A stretch of DNA of 64,000 nucleotides from Pontiella sulfatireligans (GCF_900890705.1 NZ_CAAHFH010000002.1:1798001-1862000); one strand, 5' to 3'; counted from the stretch's first letter, positions 15,695 to 25,822 are shown. Program-made: numbers and translations. Notes: generated by a model from the sequence alone, not told the origin.

Positions 15695-16686
15695 AAGCCT
15701 TTAAGCACGTAGACCCAGACCGGAATGGTCACGACGCTCAGCGCCGTGCTCAGCACCAACATTGAAGAAACAAAGCCCCGCTCCACCCCGAGCTGGCAGC
15801 TGATCACATACATCGCCACCGCGCTGGGCGTTCCGGACAGAATCACCGCAACCCCTAGCGCCGTCGGCGAGGCCTCGGGGCACATCATTCCAATCAGCAG
15901 CATCGTGAACAAGGGATGCAGCAGCAGCTTGCAGCCCACCGACCAGCTCAGCGCGCCCAAATGCGTTTTGGTTTGCTCCCACTTGAGCGACGCCCCAATG
16001 GAAAGCAGCGCCAGCGGAAGCCCCATCACCCCGATCATTTTGAGGAACGACCCAATCAGCACTGCGGATGAAACGACGGGCACGGGAAGCCCCAGCGAAC
16101 CGTCGGCCGCGCGGAACTGCTCCGCAATCACCGCCACCACAACCCCCGCAACGGCGGAAATCAGGATCGGGTTGAGAAACGCCTTCTTGATGCGCGCCCC
16201 GATTTTCACATTGCCGTCGCCGGCGCCGTAGAAGCCGATCAGCAGGTAGCCAAACAGAATTACAAACGGCAACACAAAGCCGTTGTAGATGGCGGCCTTG
16301 GCCAGCCCTTCGGAACCAAACGCGTTCTGGCAGAGCGGCAAGCCGATGTAGGTGGCATTGGGCCAAAACGTGCCGAAAACAAAAGCGGCGGCGAAGCCCC
16401 CCTTGTAGCCGTTGAATTTTGCAATCACCATCGTGATCAACGCCACCAGAACCAGCCCGATGAGCGGCATCACAATTACCGCCGGGTCAAAAAAAGTATC
16501 GAAGCGCTGCCGGGCCACTTCATTGAAAATCAGCGACGGCAGGGAAAAGGTGTAGACCAGCCAGTTGATAAACTGGCAGTGCTCCTCTTTGATCCGGCCC
16601 TTGAGCCCCAACAGCTTGCCGAGCCCCAGCACGGCGAAAACCGGAACGCAGATCACCAACACATCCATTGCCCTTAAAAAATCCAT
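15691..16686 (-). CDS. AEC-family (auxin efflux carrier-like) permease
   Basis: About 331 residues with ten or so hydrophobic helices (MDVLVICVPVFAVLGLGKLLG at the start, TALSVVTIPVWVYVLKGF at the end) in the two five-helix halves of the AEC family. A conserved polar break in the first half (FWPNATYIGLPLCQNAFG) matches the family. Members export or import organic anions such as malate. The start could be 16686 or 16671. The malic enzyme gene is not adjacent, so no link is claimed. Confidence 0.85.
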   Translation of the reverse strand: MDFLRAMDVLVICVPVFAVLGLGKLLGLKGRIKEEHCQFINWLVYTFSLPSLIFNEVARQRFDTFFDPAVIVMPLIGLVLVALITMVIAKFNGYKGGFAAAFVFGTFWPNATYIGLPLCQNAFGSEGLAKAAIYNGFVLPFVILFGYLLIGFYGAGDGNVKIGARIKKAFLNPILISAVAGVVVAVIAEQFRAADGSLGLPVPVVSSAVLIGSFLKMIGVMGLPLALLSIGASLKWEQTKTHLGALSWSVGCKLLLHPLFTMLLIGMMCPEASPTALGVAVILSGTPSAVAMYVISCQLGVERGFVSSMLVLSTALSVVTIPVWVYVLKGF

Positions 16687-16760
16687 GCGCGGACTATCGG
16701 GGAAAGGCTTGCAAAGGAACAAGCACCGAACGAATCAAATCAAGCAGAACAACCCCCGTT

Positions 16761-18059
16761 CTACCGCTCTTCAATGCGGTAGAGGTGCGTTTTGGTCCGC
16801 AGGATCAGCGAGTCGCCCAAAGCGACAGGCGATGCCATGAAGCCGTCGTCCAACTGGTTTTCGGCCAGCTGTTCGAATACGCGGCCCGCGCGGACCACGG
16901 TGGTTTTCCCATTGTTACTGAAGAAATAGATCCGGTCGCCGCAATGGATTGGAGAGGCGATATAGTTGCCGCCAGCCCGCTCGCGCCACACGGATTTTCC
17001 GGTTTCAGCCTCAAGACAAGTCAGTGTGCCCCGGTTGCTGACCATAAAGAAGAGATCATCGACCACGAGGGGCGACGGGGTGGTGGGAACATCCTTTCCT
17101 GCAAAGCGCCAAGCCACATGCGAGCCCGAAACATCGCCATTGCCATCGGGGCGGATGCCGAGGATTTCAGACGTACCCGCTCCGGTTGCTGCGAGAACGA
17201 GTCCTTTGCCGTATACCGGACTGACTGAAGCGGAGTGTCCGCTGTGCGGAACCTTCCACAACTCTTTTCCCGTACGCGGATCGTAGGCAAAAACGCATGA
17301 TGAAGCCGGGCAGAGCAGCTGCTCTTTGCCGGCGGCTTTTACAATAATCGGAGTGGCAAACGCTTTGCGGAAATCGCCGTCACGCTTCGGCTTTCCATTT
17401 TCATCCCAATCCGTCCATTCCGTAGTCCGTTCGGTTCGCCACACGGTTTTGCCGGTTTTCTTATCGAGCGCGGTTATGTATTGCTGATCCACGCCGTCGA
17501 AGGTCAGGATCAGCAGGTCTTCGTGGAGTATTGCCGAAGAGCCCGGCCCGCGGTAGTGCCGGCAGGGCATATCGTCACGCTTCCAAAGCACCTTGGCCGT
17601 CGCCGTATCCAGGCAAGCAGTTCCATAGCTGCCGAAATGCATGTAGACGCGCCCCGGCTCAAGCGCCGCCGACGGCGAGGCATAACAGTTGACGCTGTTG
17701 CCAAGCACCTCCGGCTCATCGCAATGAAACAGATGCTTTTCAAAAAGCATCTTCCCGGTTTCGGCATCCACGCAATAGGCATAGAAATCGTGTCCGTCCT
17801 CCGTGGCGCTGCTCAGCCACAACTGGCCATCCAAGGCCACCGGCGTCGACCAGCCCACGTGCGGGATTGCTGTTTTCCAACTCACGTTGGAAGTCTCGCT
17901 CCAATTTAATGGAAGCTTTGCGCCCTTTTCGGCAAGACCGCGACCCTCTGGCCCGCGAAATTCCGGCCAACCCTGCGCTCCCGCATTCAACCCGCAGAAT
18001 ACAATCCCGGCCAAAACCAGCGCGCCCCGTGATGCAAAAAAATATGGATATAGTTTCAT
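16761..18059 (-). CDS. Exported PQQ-type beta-propeller protein (BamB-like repeats)
   Basis: About 432 residues. It has a signal peptide (ALVLAGIVFCGLNAGAQ) and then repeated PQQ/quinoprotein blades: LDGQLWLSS, DAETGKMLFEK, DTATAKVLWKRD, DKKTGKTVWRTE, DPRTGKELWKVP and EAETGKSVWRE. The repeats form an eight-bladed propeller of the kind common in PVC periplasmic proteins; no dehydrogenase motif is seen. The start at 18059 puts the signal peptide first. It is divergent from the sulfatase at 18146 with 86 bp between, so a shared control region is possible. Confidence 0.85.
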   Translation of the reverse strand: MKLYPYFFASRGALVLAGIVFCGLNAGAQGWPEFRGPEGRGLAEKGAKLPLNWSETSNVSWKTAIPHVGWSTPVALDGQLWLSSATEDGHDFYAYCVDAETGKMLFEKHLFHCDEPEVLGNSVNCYASPSAALEPGRVYMHFGSYGTACLDTATAKVLWKRDDMPCRHYRGPGSSAILHEDLLILTFDGVDQQYITALDKKTGKTVWRTERTTEWTDWDENGKPKRDGDFRKAFATPIIVKAAGKEQLLCPASSCVFAYDPRTGKELWKVPHSGHSASVSPVYGKGLVLAATGAGTSEILGIRPDGNGDVSGSHVAWRFAGKDVPTTPSPLVVDDLFFMVSNRGTLTCLEAETGKSVWRERAGGNYIASPIHCGDRIYFFSNNGKTTVVRAGRVFEQLAENQLDDGFMASPVALGDSLILRTKTHLYRIEER

Positions 18060-18145
18060 GGAAACAACCATGCCGTATTTTCCAATGCACGGAAAGATCC
18101 AACCGCGCATTTGCAGACCATTGAAATTCCATCTATATTGGTTGC

Positions 18146-19738
18146 ATGAAACGACAATACTCAGCCATCGCCTGCCTGCTTATCGCCACCGCTGCCGGAG
18201 TGCACGCCGCGGAGCGGCCCAACATTCTGTTTTTATTTGCGGACGACTGGGGGCGGCACGCGAGCGCCTATGCAAAGGCGGAGGGACCGGGATCGGTGAA
18301 CGATGCTGTATCGACGCCAAATTTTGACCGGCTCGCCGACTCGGGCGTGCTGTTTCTAAACAGCTATGTGAATTCCCCGTCGTGCACGCCGTGCCGAAGC
18401 TCGCTGCTTTCGGGCCAGTATTTCTGGCGGACGGGCAACGGGGCGATCCTGCAAGGCGCCACGTGGGATCTGAATATTCCGAGCTGGCCGCTGCTGCTGG
18501 AAGCGAACGGCTACGACATTGGCTACACCTACAAAGTCTGGTCGCCAGGCACCCCGCGCAACGCGCCGATCGGCGAAAAACGAACCCAGTTCGAGCAGGC
18601 CGGCAGAAGCTTCAATTCGTTTTCGCAAACGGCCAACACGAGGATCGAAAAAGGGAAATCCATTGAGCAGGCCAAAGCGGTGCTGCTCGATGAAGTACGC
18701 GGCAACTTCCGCAATTTCCTGAAGACGCGCGGCGAAGGAAAACCCTTCGCATTTTGGTTCGGCCCGACCAACACCCACCGCAAGTGGATCAAGGGATCCG
18801 GCAAAAAACTGTGGAACATCGATCCGGATAGCCTGAAAGGGAAGATGCCCCCTTTCCTGCCGGATGTGCCGGAAGTGCGCGAGGACTTTGCCGACTATCT
18901 GGGCGAGGCGCAGGCGTTCGACAGCGCGATCGGTGTTTTGATGGACGAACTGAAGCGGACCGGTGAATTTGAAAACACCATCATTGCGGTTTCGGGCGAC
19001 CACGGCGCGCCGGGATTCCCGCACGGAAAGTGCAACTTGTATGACTTTGGAACACAGGTTTCGCTGGCGGTCTCAGGCCCCGGCATCAAAGGCGGGCGCG
19101 TGGTAAACGATTTTGTTTCGCTGCCGGACCTCGCCCCAACCTTTTTAGAGGCGGGACAAGTTGCTGTTCCCAAAGTGATGACCGCAAAAACGCTCTGGCC
19201 AGTTCTAAAATCGGACCGCAACGGCTGGGTTGATGCCTCGCGCACGGAGGTTTACATCGGACGCGAGCGGCACGTCCGGAAGGCGCGCGCCGGCAACCTG
19301 CCCTATCCGCAACGGGCGATCCGCACCAAAGACCATCTGCTGGTCATCAACTTTAAGCCCGACCGCTACCCACTCGGCGACCCCTTCAATTTGGACGGCG
19401 GGCAAGCCCCGTCAATCGACAAGCTGGAAAACAGCACCGGCGCCACCCTGCCCGATGAAGACGCCGGACCGACCAAGGCATGGATCGTTGACCACCGAAC
19501 CGATCCAAAGTGGCAGGCCTATTTTGAACGCGCCTACGGCAAGCGCCCGCGTCTGGAACTCTACGACATAAAGAACGATCCGTTCCAAATGAACAACCTC
19601 GCCGCCAACCCCGAATACAAAGAAGTAGTCGCGAAGTTGGAGAAACAGCTGCTCACCGAAATGAAAACCACCGGCGATCCGCGCCTGATCAACGACGGCG
19701 CATTTTTTGAAAACGTCTCAAAGTTTGACGGAAAATAG
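18146..19738 (+). CDS. Exported type I sulfatase (active site CTPCR)
   Basis: 530 residues. Signal peptide (to VHAA), then RPNILFLFADDWGRH with the metal Asp pair, and the formylglycine site SCTPCRSSLLSG with the modified Cys at 80. A second metal site, ISGDHGAPGFPHGK-like, appears in the middle (SGDHGAPGFPHGKCN). The site matches C-x-P-x-R but the usual Ser/Thr is Cys, which is uncommon. It hydrolyses sulfate esters, probably of a polysaccharide, in the periplasm or outside. It faces away from the main locus, across the convergent SGNH hydrolase gene. Confidence 0.93.
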   Translation: MKRQYSAIACLLIATAAGVHAAERPNILFLFADDWGRHASAYAKAEGPGSVNDAVSTPNFDRLADSGVLFLNSYVNSPSCTPCRSSLLSGQYFWRTGNGAILQGATWDLNIPSWPLLLEANGYDIGYTYKVWSPGTPRNAPIGEKRTQFEQAGRSFNSFSQTANTRIEKGKSIEQAKAVLLDEVRGNFRNFLKTRGEGKPFAFWFGPTNTHRKWIKGSGKKLWNIDPDSLKGKMPPFLPDVPEVREDFADYLGEAQAFDSAIGVLMDELKRTGEFENTIIAVSGDHGAPGFPHGKCNLYDFGTQVSLAVSGPGIKGGRVVNDFVSLPDLAPTFLEAGQVAVPKVMTAKTLWPVLKSDRNGWVDASRTEVYIGRERHVRKARAGNLPYPQRAIRTKDHLLVINFKPDRYPLGDPFNLDGGQAPSIDKLENSTGATLPDEDAGPTKAWIVDHRTDPKWQAYFERAYGKRPRLELYDIKNDPFQMNNLAANPEYKEVVAKLEKQLLTEMKTTGDPRLINDGAFFENVSKFDGK

Positions 19739-19801
19739 CTTAAATCCACTTCATGATGTCGGCCACACTGAGGGGCGCCAACCTCGCTGTCCGAGGGCGG
19801 A

Positions 19802-21145
19802 TTATTTGACCGGGCTGATTTCGTAGATGCGCGCTCCGGGCTGTGCGAGCTCGTAAATGCGCTCCTCGTAGTCGGCCTTCAGCTCAAGAAGGCGGGCAAC
19901 TTCGGTTTCGAATTCCGAATAAAACTGCGCATAGGCTTCGGGATCTTTTTCCTGCAGTTTTTTCCGGCGCCTGCCTTTGCGGGCCTGCCATTGCTGGCGC
20001 AGAGAACGAACCGCGGTTTCGTTGCGCTCTTTATTGAGCATGGCGACCGCAAGCGCCTGCTGATACTGCGGCGTCTTTTCGTTGCCCTGTAGCTCCACCT
20101 TGGATCCAAGCTGAGTATGCATATATTGCCCCACCTCGATGCCGTCGATCTTCAGCCTGTATTTTCCAGGCTTAAGGCCACGCACGGAAAGATGCTCGTT
20201 ACTCATTTTATGTCCAGACTTGGTGATTTGATAACCCAGATTCGCATCCGGCGGTAGCACCCATGGAAGCGCCTCCGCCGTAAAGGTAAAGCGAAGCGTT
20301 TCGCCTTCGCCCGCCACCTCCGACACCTCGCCGTCCGGGGATGCGACGCGCCAACTGCCATTCGGCTTACGGGTGGCATTTACCCCGCTTACAGAACGAT
20401 CCGCATTCATCTGTTCAAGCAGCTTGAAAGCCATTACGGCATGGCCGTCAGGGCCGGGATGAACCGCATCCGGAATCAGGGTAAACGCAGGATCTTCGAG
20501 CCGCTGCTGCGTGGTGTAGTAATTCAGGGGGCCGAGCATATCCACATATCCCGCTCCGCGTTCCAACGCGCTGTCGCGGACCCAGGTTCCGTAAAACGCG
20601 AGGACGGCATTGTAATAGTGCGTGGCCTCTATAATTTTTTCCTGTTCCTTCAGCCAGCGAGGCGGTTTGACGGAGGCCACGCGAGAATCATACATCGTCG
20701 GCCCCATAAAGATTCCGATCGCACCCAACGCCTCCATCCGATCAGCCAGCTCCGTCATCCCATTTTCATAGGCGTTGAAAATCTCGTGGTTGAAATGCTG
20801 ATAACTGCCGTCGTTCATCCCGAGCAGCACCGTAATGTATTTCGGTTTAAATGGAGCGACATCCTCCTCGAAACGATCCAGCGCATCGGCTGCCTTGTCA
20901 CCGCTGACGCCGGCATTATGGAAACGGATCCGTCGGTCTGGATAACGGGTATAGAAATAATCCTCCACATACTGGGTGTAGAGGCACTGGTGCGTAATGC
21001 TGTCGCCCAGAAAAACAAACGTATCACCATCCTGCAGGTCGATCGATGTAACCGGCGTTTTAAACTCCGTCGCGCCCGCCAGCATCGCTGAGCCCACGAA
21101 AAGGACCATCATTAGTTTTTTCAGTCCACGCCAGTTTACATTCAT
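19802..21145 (-). CDS. Exported SGNH/GDSL hydrolase
   Basis: 447 residues. Signal peptide (residues ~8-25), then the SGNH blocks: VFLGDSITH (catalytic Ser), HNAGVSGDKA, LLGMNDGSY (Asn block) and PDAVHPGPDGH with the Asp/His pair. The C-terminal ~160 residues are Arg/Lys/Glu-rich and helical (RQQWQARKGRRRKKLQEKDPE). SGNH enzymes often deacetylate polysaccharides, so in this locus an acetyl-xylan-esterase-like role is plausible but not proven. The start at 21145 has AAGGAGCAGGA. It is the last gene of the minus-strand carbohydrate run. Confidence 0.9.
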   Translation of the reverse strand: MNVNWRGLKKLMMVLFVGSAMLAGATEFKTPVTSIDLQDGDTFVFLGDSITHQCLYTQYVEDYFYTRYPDRRIRFHNAGVSGDKAADALDRFEEDVAPFKPKYITVLLGMNDGSYQHFNHEIFNAYENGMTELADRMEALGAIGIFMGPTMYDSRVASVKPPRWLKEQEKIIEATHYYNAVLAFYGTWVRDSALERGAGYVDMLGPLNYYTTQQRLEDPAFTLIPDAVHPGPDGHAVMAFKLLEQMNADRSVSGVNATRKPNGSWRVASPDGEVSEVAGEGETLRFTFTAEALPWVLPPDANLGYQITKSGHKMSNEHLSVRGLKPGKYRLKIDGIEVGQYMHTQLGSKVELQGNEKTPQYQQALAVAMLNKERNETAVRSLRQQWQARKGRRRKKLQEKDPEAYAQFYSEFETEVARLLELKADYEERIYELAQPGARIYEISPVK

Positions 21146-21242
21146 TCCTGCTCCTTAATTGTTCTGGATATATAAAAGCCGGATATTGATCCATACGCAG
21201 CAATGCATCAAGGCGCTTCTCATAAAGAGCCGATTTTAAACA

Positions 21243-21284
21243 CGGCGCGGAGCACCGTGCTACGTAGAATGGTGCTCTGCGCCG
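21243..21284. repeat. Imperfect palindrome with CTACGTAG centre
   Basis: Arms CGGCGCGGAGCACC (21243-21256) and GGTGCTCTGCGCCG (21271-21284) match at 13 of 14 positions, and the centre holds CTACGTAG. It lies between the GH10-sulfatase stop and the SGNH start and could end transcription or be another REP-like element. Confidence 0.6.
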
Positions 21285-21302
21285 TTTATTATCCAGAAGT
21301 TC

Positions 21303-23981
21303 TCAGTCCACCAGAATAACTTTTTTCAGTTCACAGCGGAACGCTCGAAGCACCTGCTCCGACTCCGGATTGCCGGCGAGGTTTTTCCACTCGTGGGGAT
21401 CGTTCCGGTGGTCGTACAATTCTTCCTCGCCGTTGCGGCAGTGGATGTAGCGGTAACGCTCGGTACGGAGGCTGAAATGCTGGTCGGCGGCGTTTGCGGG
21501 AACGTTCTGCTCCACCGGCACGGTGGAGGCTGAGGCCGCCAGGGAGAAGGCCGGTCCATCCCATTTTCCAACCTCTGGATGTTCAAGCAGCGGGCGCAGC
21601 GAGAAGCCGTCGAGTTTGTGCGGTTCGGGCAAGCGGGCATAGTCGATAAAGGTTGGGTAGAGGTCGATCAACGACACCGGCGTTGTGCATGCCTGGTTTG
21701 TCGCCACGCCTGGGCCGGAAACCACCAACGGGATGCGGACGCTCTCCTCCCACGGGGAATATTTAAACAGGTATTCTTTTTCGCCCATGTGGTAGCCGTG
21801 GTCGCTGGTGAAAACAATGATTGTGTTGGCTGCATATGGACTCTGCTCCAGTGCATCGAGCACTTTGCCGGTCTGGTCGTCGACAAACGCTACGCACGCG
21901 AGATACGCCTGCGTCCATTTCCGCAACTGCTCGTCGCCGCCGTTATTCATGATGGTTCGGTATTTTTCCCAGCCCCACGGCTGCGCAATGTCCTCCTGCT
22001 CGGTAAGGATTTTCGCGCAGTCGGCCGCATCGTTTTCGAGAATGGGCGCGAGTTCGACGGATTCGAGCGGGAAGAGATCGAAATATTCCTGCGGCGCATA
22101 CCACGGCGAATGCGGACGCGTGAAGCCGATGGTCAGCAGAAACGGGGCTTCGTGTTTTTTCTCCAGAAAAGCCACGGCCTCGGCGGCACAAACTTCATCC
22201 GGCATGGGATCGCGGTCGTGGCCATTGCGGAACTGCCAAGGCTTGCCGTCGTAAAACATCGTCCAGCCATATTCATCGCCATAGGGTTTTAGATCCTGGA
22301 TCGGGCCAAAGCCGTCGCCCCACCCGCCTTCCTTGCGCAGCTTCGCGGGCATCCAGGGAGGCAGTACGCCTTGCTGCAGGTTTTCGGGTTTTCCGTCGTT
22401 CGGAAGCGGCCCGAAGTTGCCTTTGGTTCCGAAGCCTGGAAATCCGTCGGAATTCTCGAAGATGGAAAAATCTTCGTGGCCGTTGTGATGGATTTTGCCG
22501 GTTGCAAAGTTGCGGTAGCCGTTGGCCGTGAAATGTTCGAACAATGTGGCGGCGGTTCCAAGCTTCGGATTCTTTTTCCAGTGGTTGATCTGCTGCTTGT
22601 AGCCATAGTAGCCGGTCGTGGTTGGATGCAGCCCGCTCCATAGACTGGCGCGCGACGGGCCGCACAGCGGACAGTTTGAAGCGGCATTCGTGAAGCGCAC
22701 GCCGCGCTTCGCCAGCCGGTCGATATTGGGTGTACTAGCCTGCGGGTGGCCGCCCATCCCGGCAATCGAATCATTTAGATCGTCACAGATGATCACCACA
22801 ATGTTTGGTTTCTGAAGCGCATAGTACGCCGGCTTGGGCTGGAAGTTCCGGTCAAACAACAACGGATACGCCGTTCGCCCCGGTACGGGCCAGTTGGCCT
22901 TCCAGGTATACCGGTCGGAGACGCCCCAGACGGTCACCCGCTCAATATGCTCGCTGTTCTTGCGAAACACCTCAAACACGGCGCGGTATTTTTCCGCCTG
23001 CTCGTTGAGCACCTCCATGGGAATGGAGTTTGAGTAGGGATTGAGTTCCGCACGAAGCTCCTCGCGCCGATTGACATCAGCACCGTGATATTCGCTGGCC
23101 CTCGGCAGCACCCCGATGTCCAACTCGGTGATGCTGACCTTCAAGCCCGTCGCAGCAAGGATATCGATGGAGTCCTGCAGCTGCTCAATCTCGGGATAGT
23201 CCAACTGCCAGTGCGCCTGCATGCCGACGCCATGGATCGGGACGCCTTTGGCTTTCAGGCCCCGCACCATGCCGGCGGCAAATTCAACCTTGGCCCGGTT
23301 CGCCATGCTGTAGTCATTGTAGAGCAGCCGAGCTTCCGGATCGGCTTCGTGAGCGAACCGAAAGGCCAGTTCGATATAATCCTCGCCAATAATTTGAAGC
23401 CACGGGGAGTCCCGATAAAAAGCCACCCGCTTCTTTTGCGGATTACCCTCTTCATCCAACGGCAGGCTTTCATCCACCACCATTTTCGTATCGATTGCTT
23501 CGTTGACCACATCCCAATATTTGATGCGGCCCTTGTAGCGACCGACCACGGTGTGAATGTGGTTGCGCATCCGCTCAATGAGCACCTCGCGGGTCACCGG
23601 GTTTCCGGCATCATCTTTGAACAGCCAGTCGGGGGTCTGCGAATGCCAGACCAACGCATGGCCGACGACGGCCAACCCGCTCTCCTCGCAAAACGCCATG
23701 AATTCATCGGCTTGGTCAAAATTGAAGAAACCCTCCTTCGGCTGAAGGTATTCCATCTTCATCAGGTTCTCGGCGGTGATGCAATTAAACTCCCGCGCCA
23801 CCACATCGCGTTCCTTTTTATTCTGACGCATGGGATAGACATACTGATGGTTCACACCGCGGCTGCCCAGAGCGGTGCCCATCAGAAAATCTTCGGCATA
23901 GACGTCTTTCAGCGGGGCGCTGAGACTGCTGGATGCCGATGCTCCGAGAATGCACAACATGATCTTGAAAATTGGTTTCAT
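21303..23981 (-). CDS. GH10 xylanase-sulfatase fusion
   Basis: 892 residues. Signal peptide (to ~22); GH10 domain ~25-389 with acid/base Glu161 (DVVNEAID), nucleophile Glu286 (ITELDIG), substrate-site HALVWHSQTPDW and VTVWGVSDRYTW. A type I sulfatase begins immediately at ~391 (KPNIVVIICDDLND), with the formylglycine Cys at 440 (CGPSRASLWSG) and later FTSDHGYHMGEK. There is essentially no linker, and the sulfatase has no signal peptide of its own. GH10 cuts beta-1,4-xylan; the sulfatase resembles the iduronate-2-sulfatase-like group. Both catalytic sets look intact. The fusion implies a sulfated xylan-type substrate processed on one chain. AGAGGG precedes the start; the sulfatase gene upstream ends 25 bp away. 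Confidence 0.93.
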   Translation of the reverse strand: MKPIFKIMLCILGASASSSLSAPLKDVYAEDFLMGTALGSRGVNHQYVYPMRQNKKERDVVAREFNCITAENLMKMEYLQPKEGFFNFDQADEFMAFCEESGLAVVGHALVWHSQTPDWLFKDDAGNPVTREVLIERMRNHIHTVVGRYKGRIKYWDVVNEAIDTKMVVDESLPLDEEGNPQKKRVAFYRDSPWLQIIGEDYIELAFRFAHEADPEARLLYNDYSMANRAKVEFAAGMVRGLKAKGVPIHGVGMQAHWQLDYPEIEQLQDSIDILAATGLKVSITELDIGVLPRASEYHGADVNRREELRAELNPYSNSIPMEVLNEQAEKYRAVFEVFRKNSEHIERVTVWGVSDRYTWKANWPVPGRTAYPLLFDRNFQPKPAYYALQKPNIVVIICDDLNDSIAGMGGHPQASTPNIDRLAKRGVRFTNAASNCPLCGPSRASLWSGLHPTTTGYYGYKQQINHWKKNPKLGTAATLFEHFTANGYRNFATGKIHHNGHEDFSIFENSDGFPGFGTKGNFGPLPNDGKPENLQQGVLPPWMPAKLRKEGGWGDGFGPIQDLKPYGDEYGWTMFYDGKPWQFRNGHDRDPMPDEVCAAEAVAFLEKKHEAPFLLTIGFTRPHSPWYAPQEYFDLFPLESVELAPILENDAADCAKILTEQEDIAQPWGWEKYRTIMNNGGDEQLRKWTQAYLACVAFVDDQTGKVLDALEQSPYAANTIIVFTSDHGYHMGEKEYLFKYSPWEESVRIPLVVSGPGVATNQACTTPVSLIDLYPTFIDYARLPEPHKLDGFSLRPLLEHPEVGKWDGPAFSLAASASTVPVEQNVPANAADQHFSLRTERYRYIHCRNGEEELYDHRNDPHEWKNLAGNPESEQVLRAFRCELKKVILVD

Positions 23982-24006
23982 TGTTTCCCTCTCATAACGA
24001 CCTGAA

Positions 24007-25707
24007 TCAGGGCGCAGGCAATACGTTCAGTTCCATGGTGGCTTTAACCGGCTCGTTTGTTCCATCCGAAACACTGACCGCAAAAACATTCATGCCAATG
24101 TCGCCGGCGGACGGCGTTCCCTCAATCCGGCCATAGTTTGCATTGGCAATGGAGAGCCATGCGGGGCCGCTAATCTTGGCGAAAACGAGTTCGTCGGCAT
24201 CAACATCCGACACGCGCCAATTGATGTAAGTCATGTAGGGCTGGCCAGCGGTTGCCTCTTTCTGCTGAAACGTCTGCGATTTCCAAACCGGTGGCTCGTT
24301 ATTGATTGTCCCGAGACCGGAAGTTATATCCCTCGCCGTGACTGCTTCGTTGTGGCGCTCAAGCCGTCGCGCCAGTTTTTCAACGATCGGTGCATATTCC
24401 GGATTCTCGGAAACATTAATATTTTCATCCGGATCCTTTTTATGGTCGTAAAGCATGCGACTGCCGTCGGTCCACTCCGAATAGGAATAGCGTTCGGTCA
24501 CCACATTCTCACCACCGTGGTAGCGGCTGAAAGCCGCAGTCTTCCAATCCATCGAGGGCTGGCCCAACAGCGGAACAAAGCTCTTTCCCTGAAGATGTTC
24601 AGGCATTGGAAGACCGGCCAGTTCGCAAAGCGAGGGGTAGATGTCGACAAACTCCACGAGCGCATCGGTTCGCTTCCCTTTGTTGAATCCGGGCGCACTG
24701 ATCATCAAGGGCGTATAGGTGGAGGTGTTGAACAGGGCATGCTTGCACCAAAGTCCATGCTCGCCCAGCTGCCATCCGTGATCGCCCATCAGAATCACAA
24801 TGGTATCATCGCGTAGTTCCAAACGCTCCAGCTCATCGAGCAGCTTTCCGACCATGGCGTCGGTGTAGGACACACAGGCATAGTAGCCATGAATCAATTT
24901 GCGGGCCGTCGCGTCAGAGACCGGCCCATTGGTCGGCATGCCGCCATAGCCGTCGCGCAATTCATTCCACTGATGGATCGCATTCGACGGGGCCCCCTTC
25001 GGGACAAACGGATTATCGGCCAGCTCCAGTTTTTCAGGGTCATACATGTCCCAATATTTTTTCGGCGCGTTGAAGGGCAGGTGCGGCTTGGTGAAGCCCG
25101 CGGTAATGAAGAAGGGGGTCCCCTCCTCCTTTGCGCGGCGGATGTCGCCAATAACCTTTTCGGCCAAGGCGCCTCCGGGATAGGCGTTGTCCGGCACATC
25201 CGCATCTTCGTAGGCCGTCATCTCAGCCCATTCCTTATCTTGGTTTTCCGGTTTCAAATAGACCCGAAAATCATTCGGTCGATGGATCTCGTGCCACGAA
25301 TTCGTGTTGTCATCCGCGTGATGATAGATCTTCCCGCTGGAGATGGTGGTGTATCCATTCGACTTAAAGTGCGTGGGGATGTCCGGAATGCCCGCCGCAT
25401 CCTCCTGCGCCCTGGTATAGTAGGTCACGAAGCGGTCGGCCGTCGGATAGAGGCCGGTCAGCAGGCTGGCGCGCGATGCGCCGCACACCGGAACCTGCAC
25501 GTAGGCCCGATCGAACACAACGCCCTGCTCCGCCAACCGATCAATATTCGGAGAAACCGTTTCGTCATGACCATAGCAACCCAGCTGCGGCCGCAGGTCG
25601 TCGATCATAATGAAGAGAATATTCGGCGCCGCCGGTTCGGCCATGCAGCTCCCGGCCACAATTATGCCGGCCATCGGAATTAAAAAGCGTAGTGAAAGTT
25701 TCATCAT
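24007..25707 (-). CDS. Exported sulfatase with C-terminal Ig-like domain
   Basis: About 566 residues. Export signal (FLIPMAGIIVAGSCMA; a lipobox reading is possible but not ideal), then NILFIMIDDLRPQLG and the formylglycine site CGASRASLLTG (Cys75), where the usual Pro is Ala. The sulfatase core ends near residue 455. The last ~100 residues (PPVWKSQTF, INWRVSDVDADELVFAKISGPAWLSI, VSVSDGTNEPVKATMELNV) read as a cadherin/He_PIG-type Ig-like fold, perhaps for binding. The sulfatase resembles the one fused to GH30 in this window. The start is one of two adjacent ATGs (25707 or 25704), with AGAAGG upstream. Confidence 0.92.
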   Translation of the reverse strand: MMKLSLRFLIPMAGIIVAGSCMAEPAAPNILFIMIDDLRPQLGCYGHDETVSPNIDRLAEQGVVFDRAYVQVPVCGASRASLLTGLYPTADRFVTYYTRAQEDAAGIPDIPTHFKSNGYTTISSGKIYHHADDNTNSWHEIHRPNDFRVYLKPENQDKEWAEMTAYEDADVPDNAYPGGALAEKVIGDIRRAKEEGTPFFITAGFTKPHLPFNAPKKYWDMYDPEKLELADNPFVPKGAPSNAIHQWNELRDGYGGMPTNGPVSDATARKLIHGYYACVSYTDAMVGKLLDELERLELRDDTIVILMGDHGWQLGEHGLWCKHALFNTSTYTPLMISAPGFNKGKRTDALVEFVDIYPSLCELAGLPMPEHLQGKSFVPLLGQPSMDWKTAAFSRYHGGENVVTERYSYSEWTDGSRMLYDHKKDPDENINVSENPEYAPIVEKLARRLERHNEAVTARDITSGLGTINNEPPVWKSQTFQQKEATAGQPYMTYINWRVSDVDADELVFAKISGPAWLSIANANYGRIEGTPSAGDIGMNVFAVSVSDGTNEPVKATMELNVLPAP

Positions 25708-25822
25708 AATAGCCTTCTGTAGAATTTGATTTATGTACACATGATATGACTGCAGTCTATCGATGTAAACCGCGACAATTGAGCCTTAAATGGGGAAATA
25801 TGAAACCACGGCATGCGTGCTT

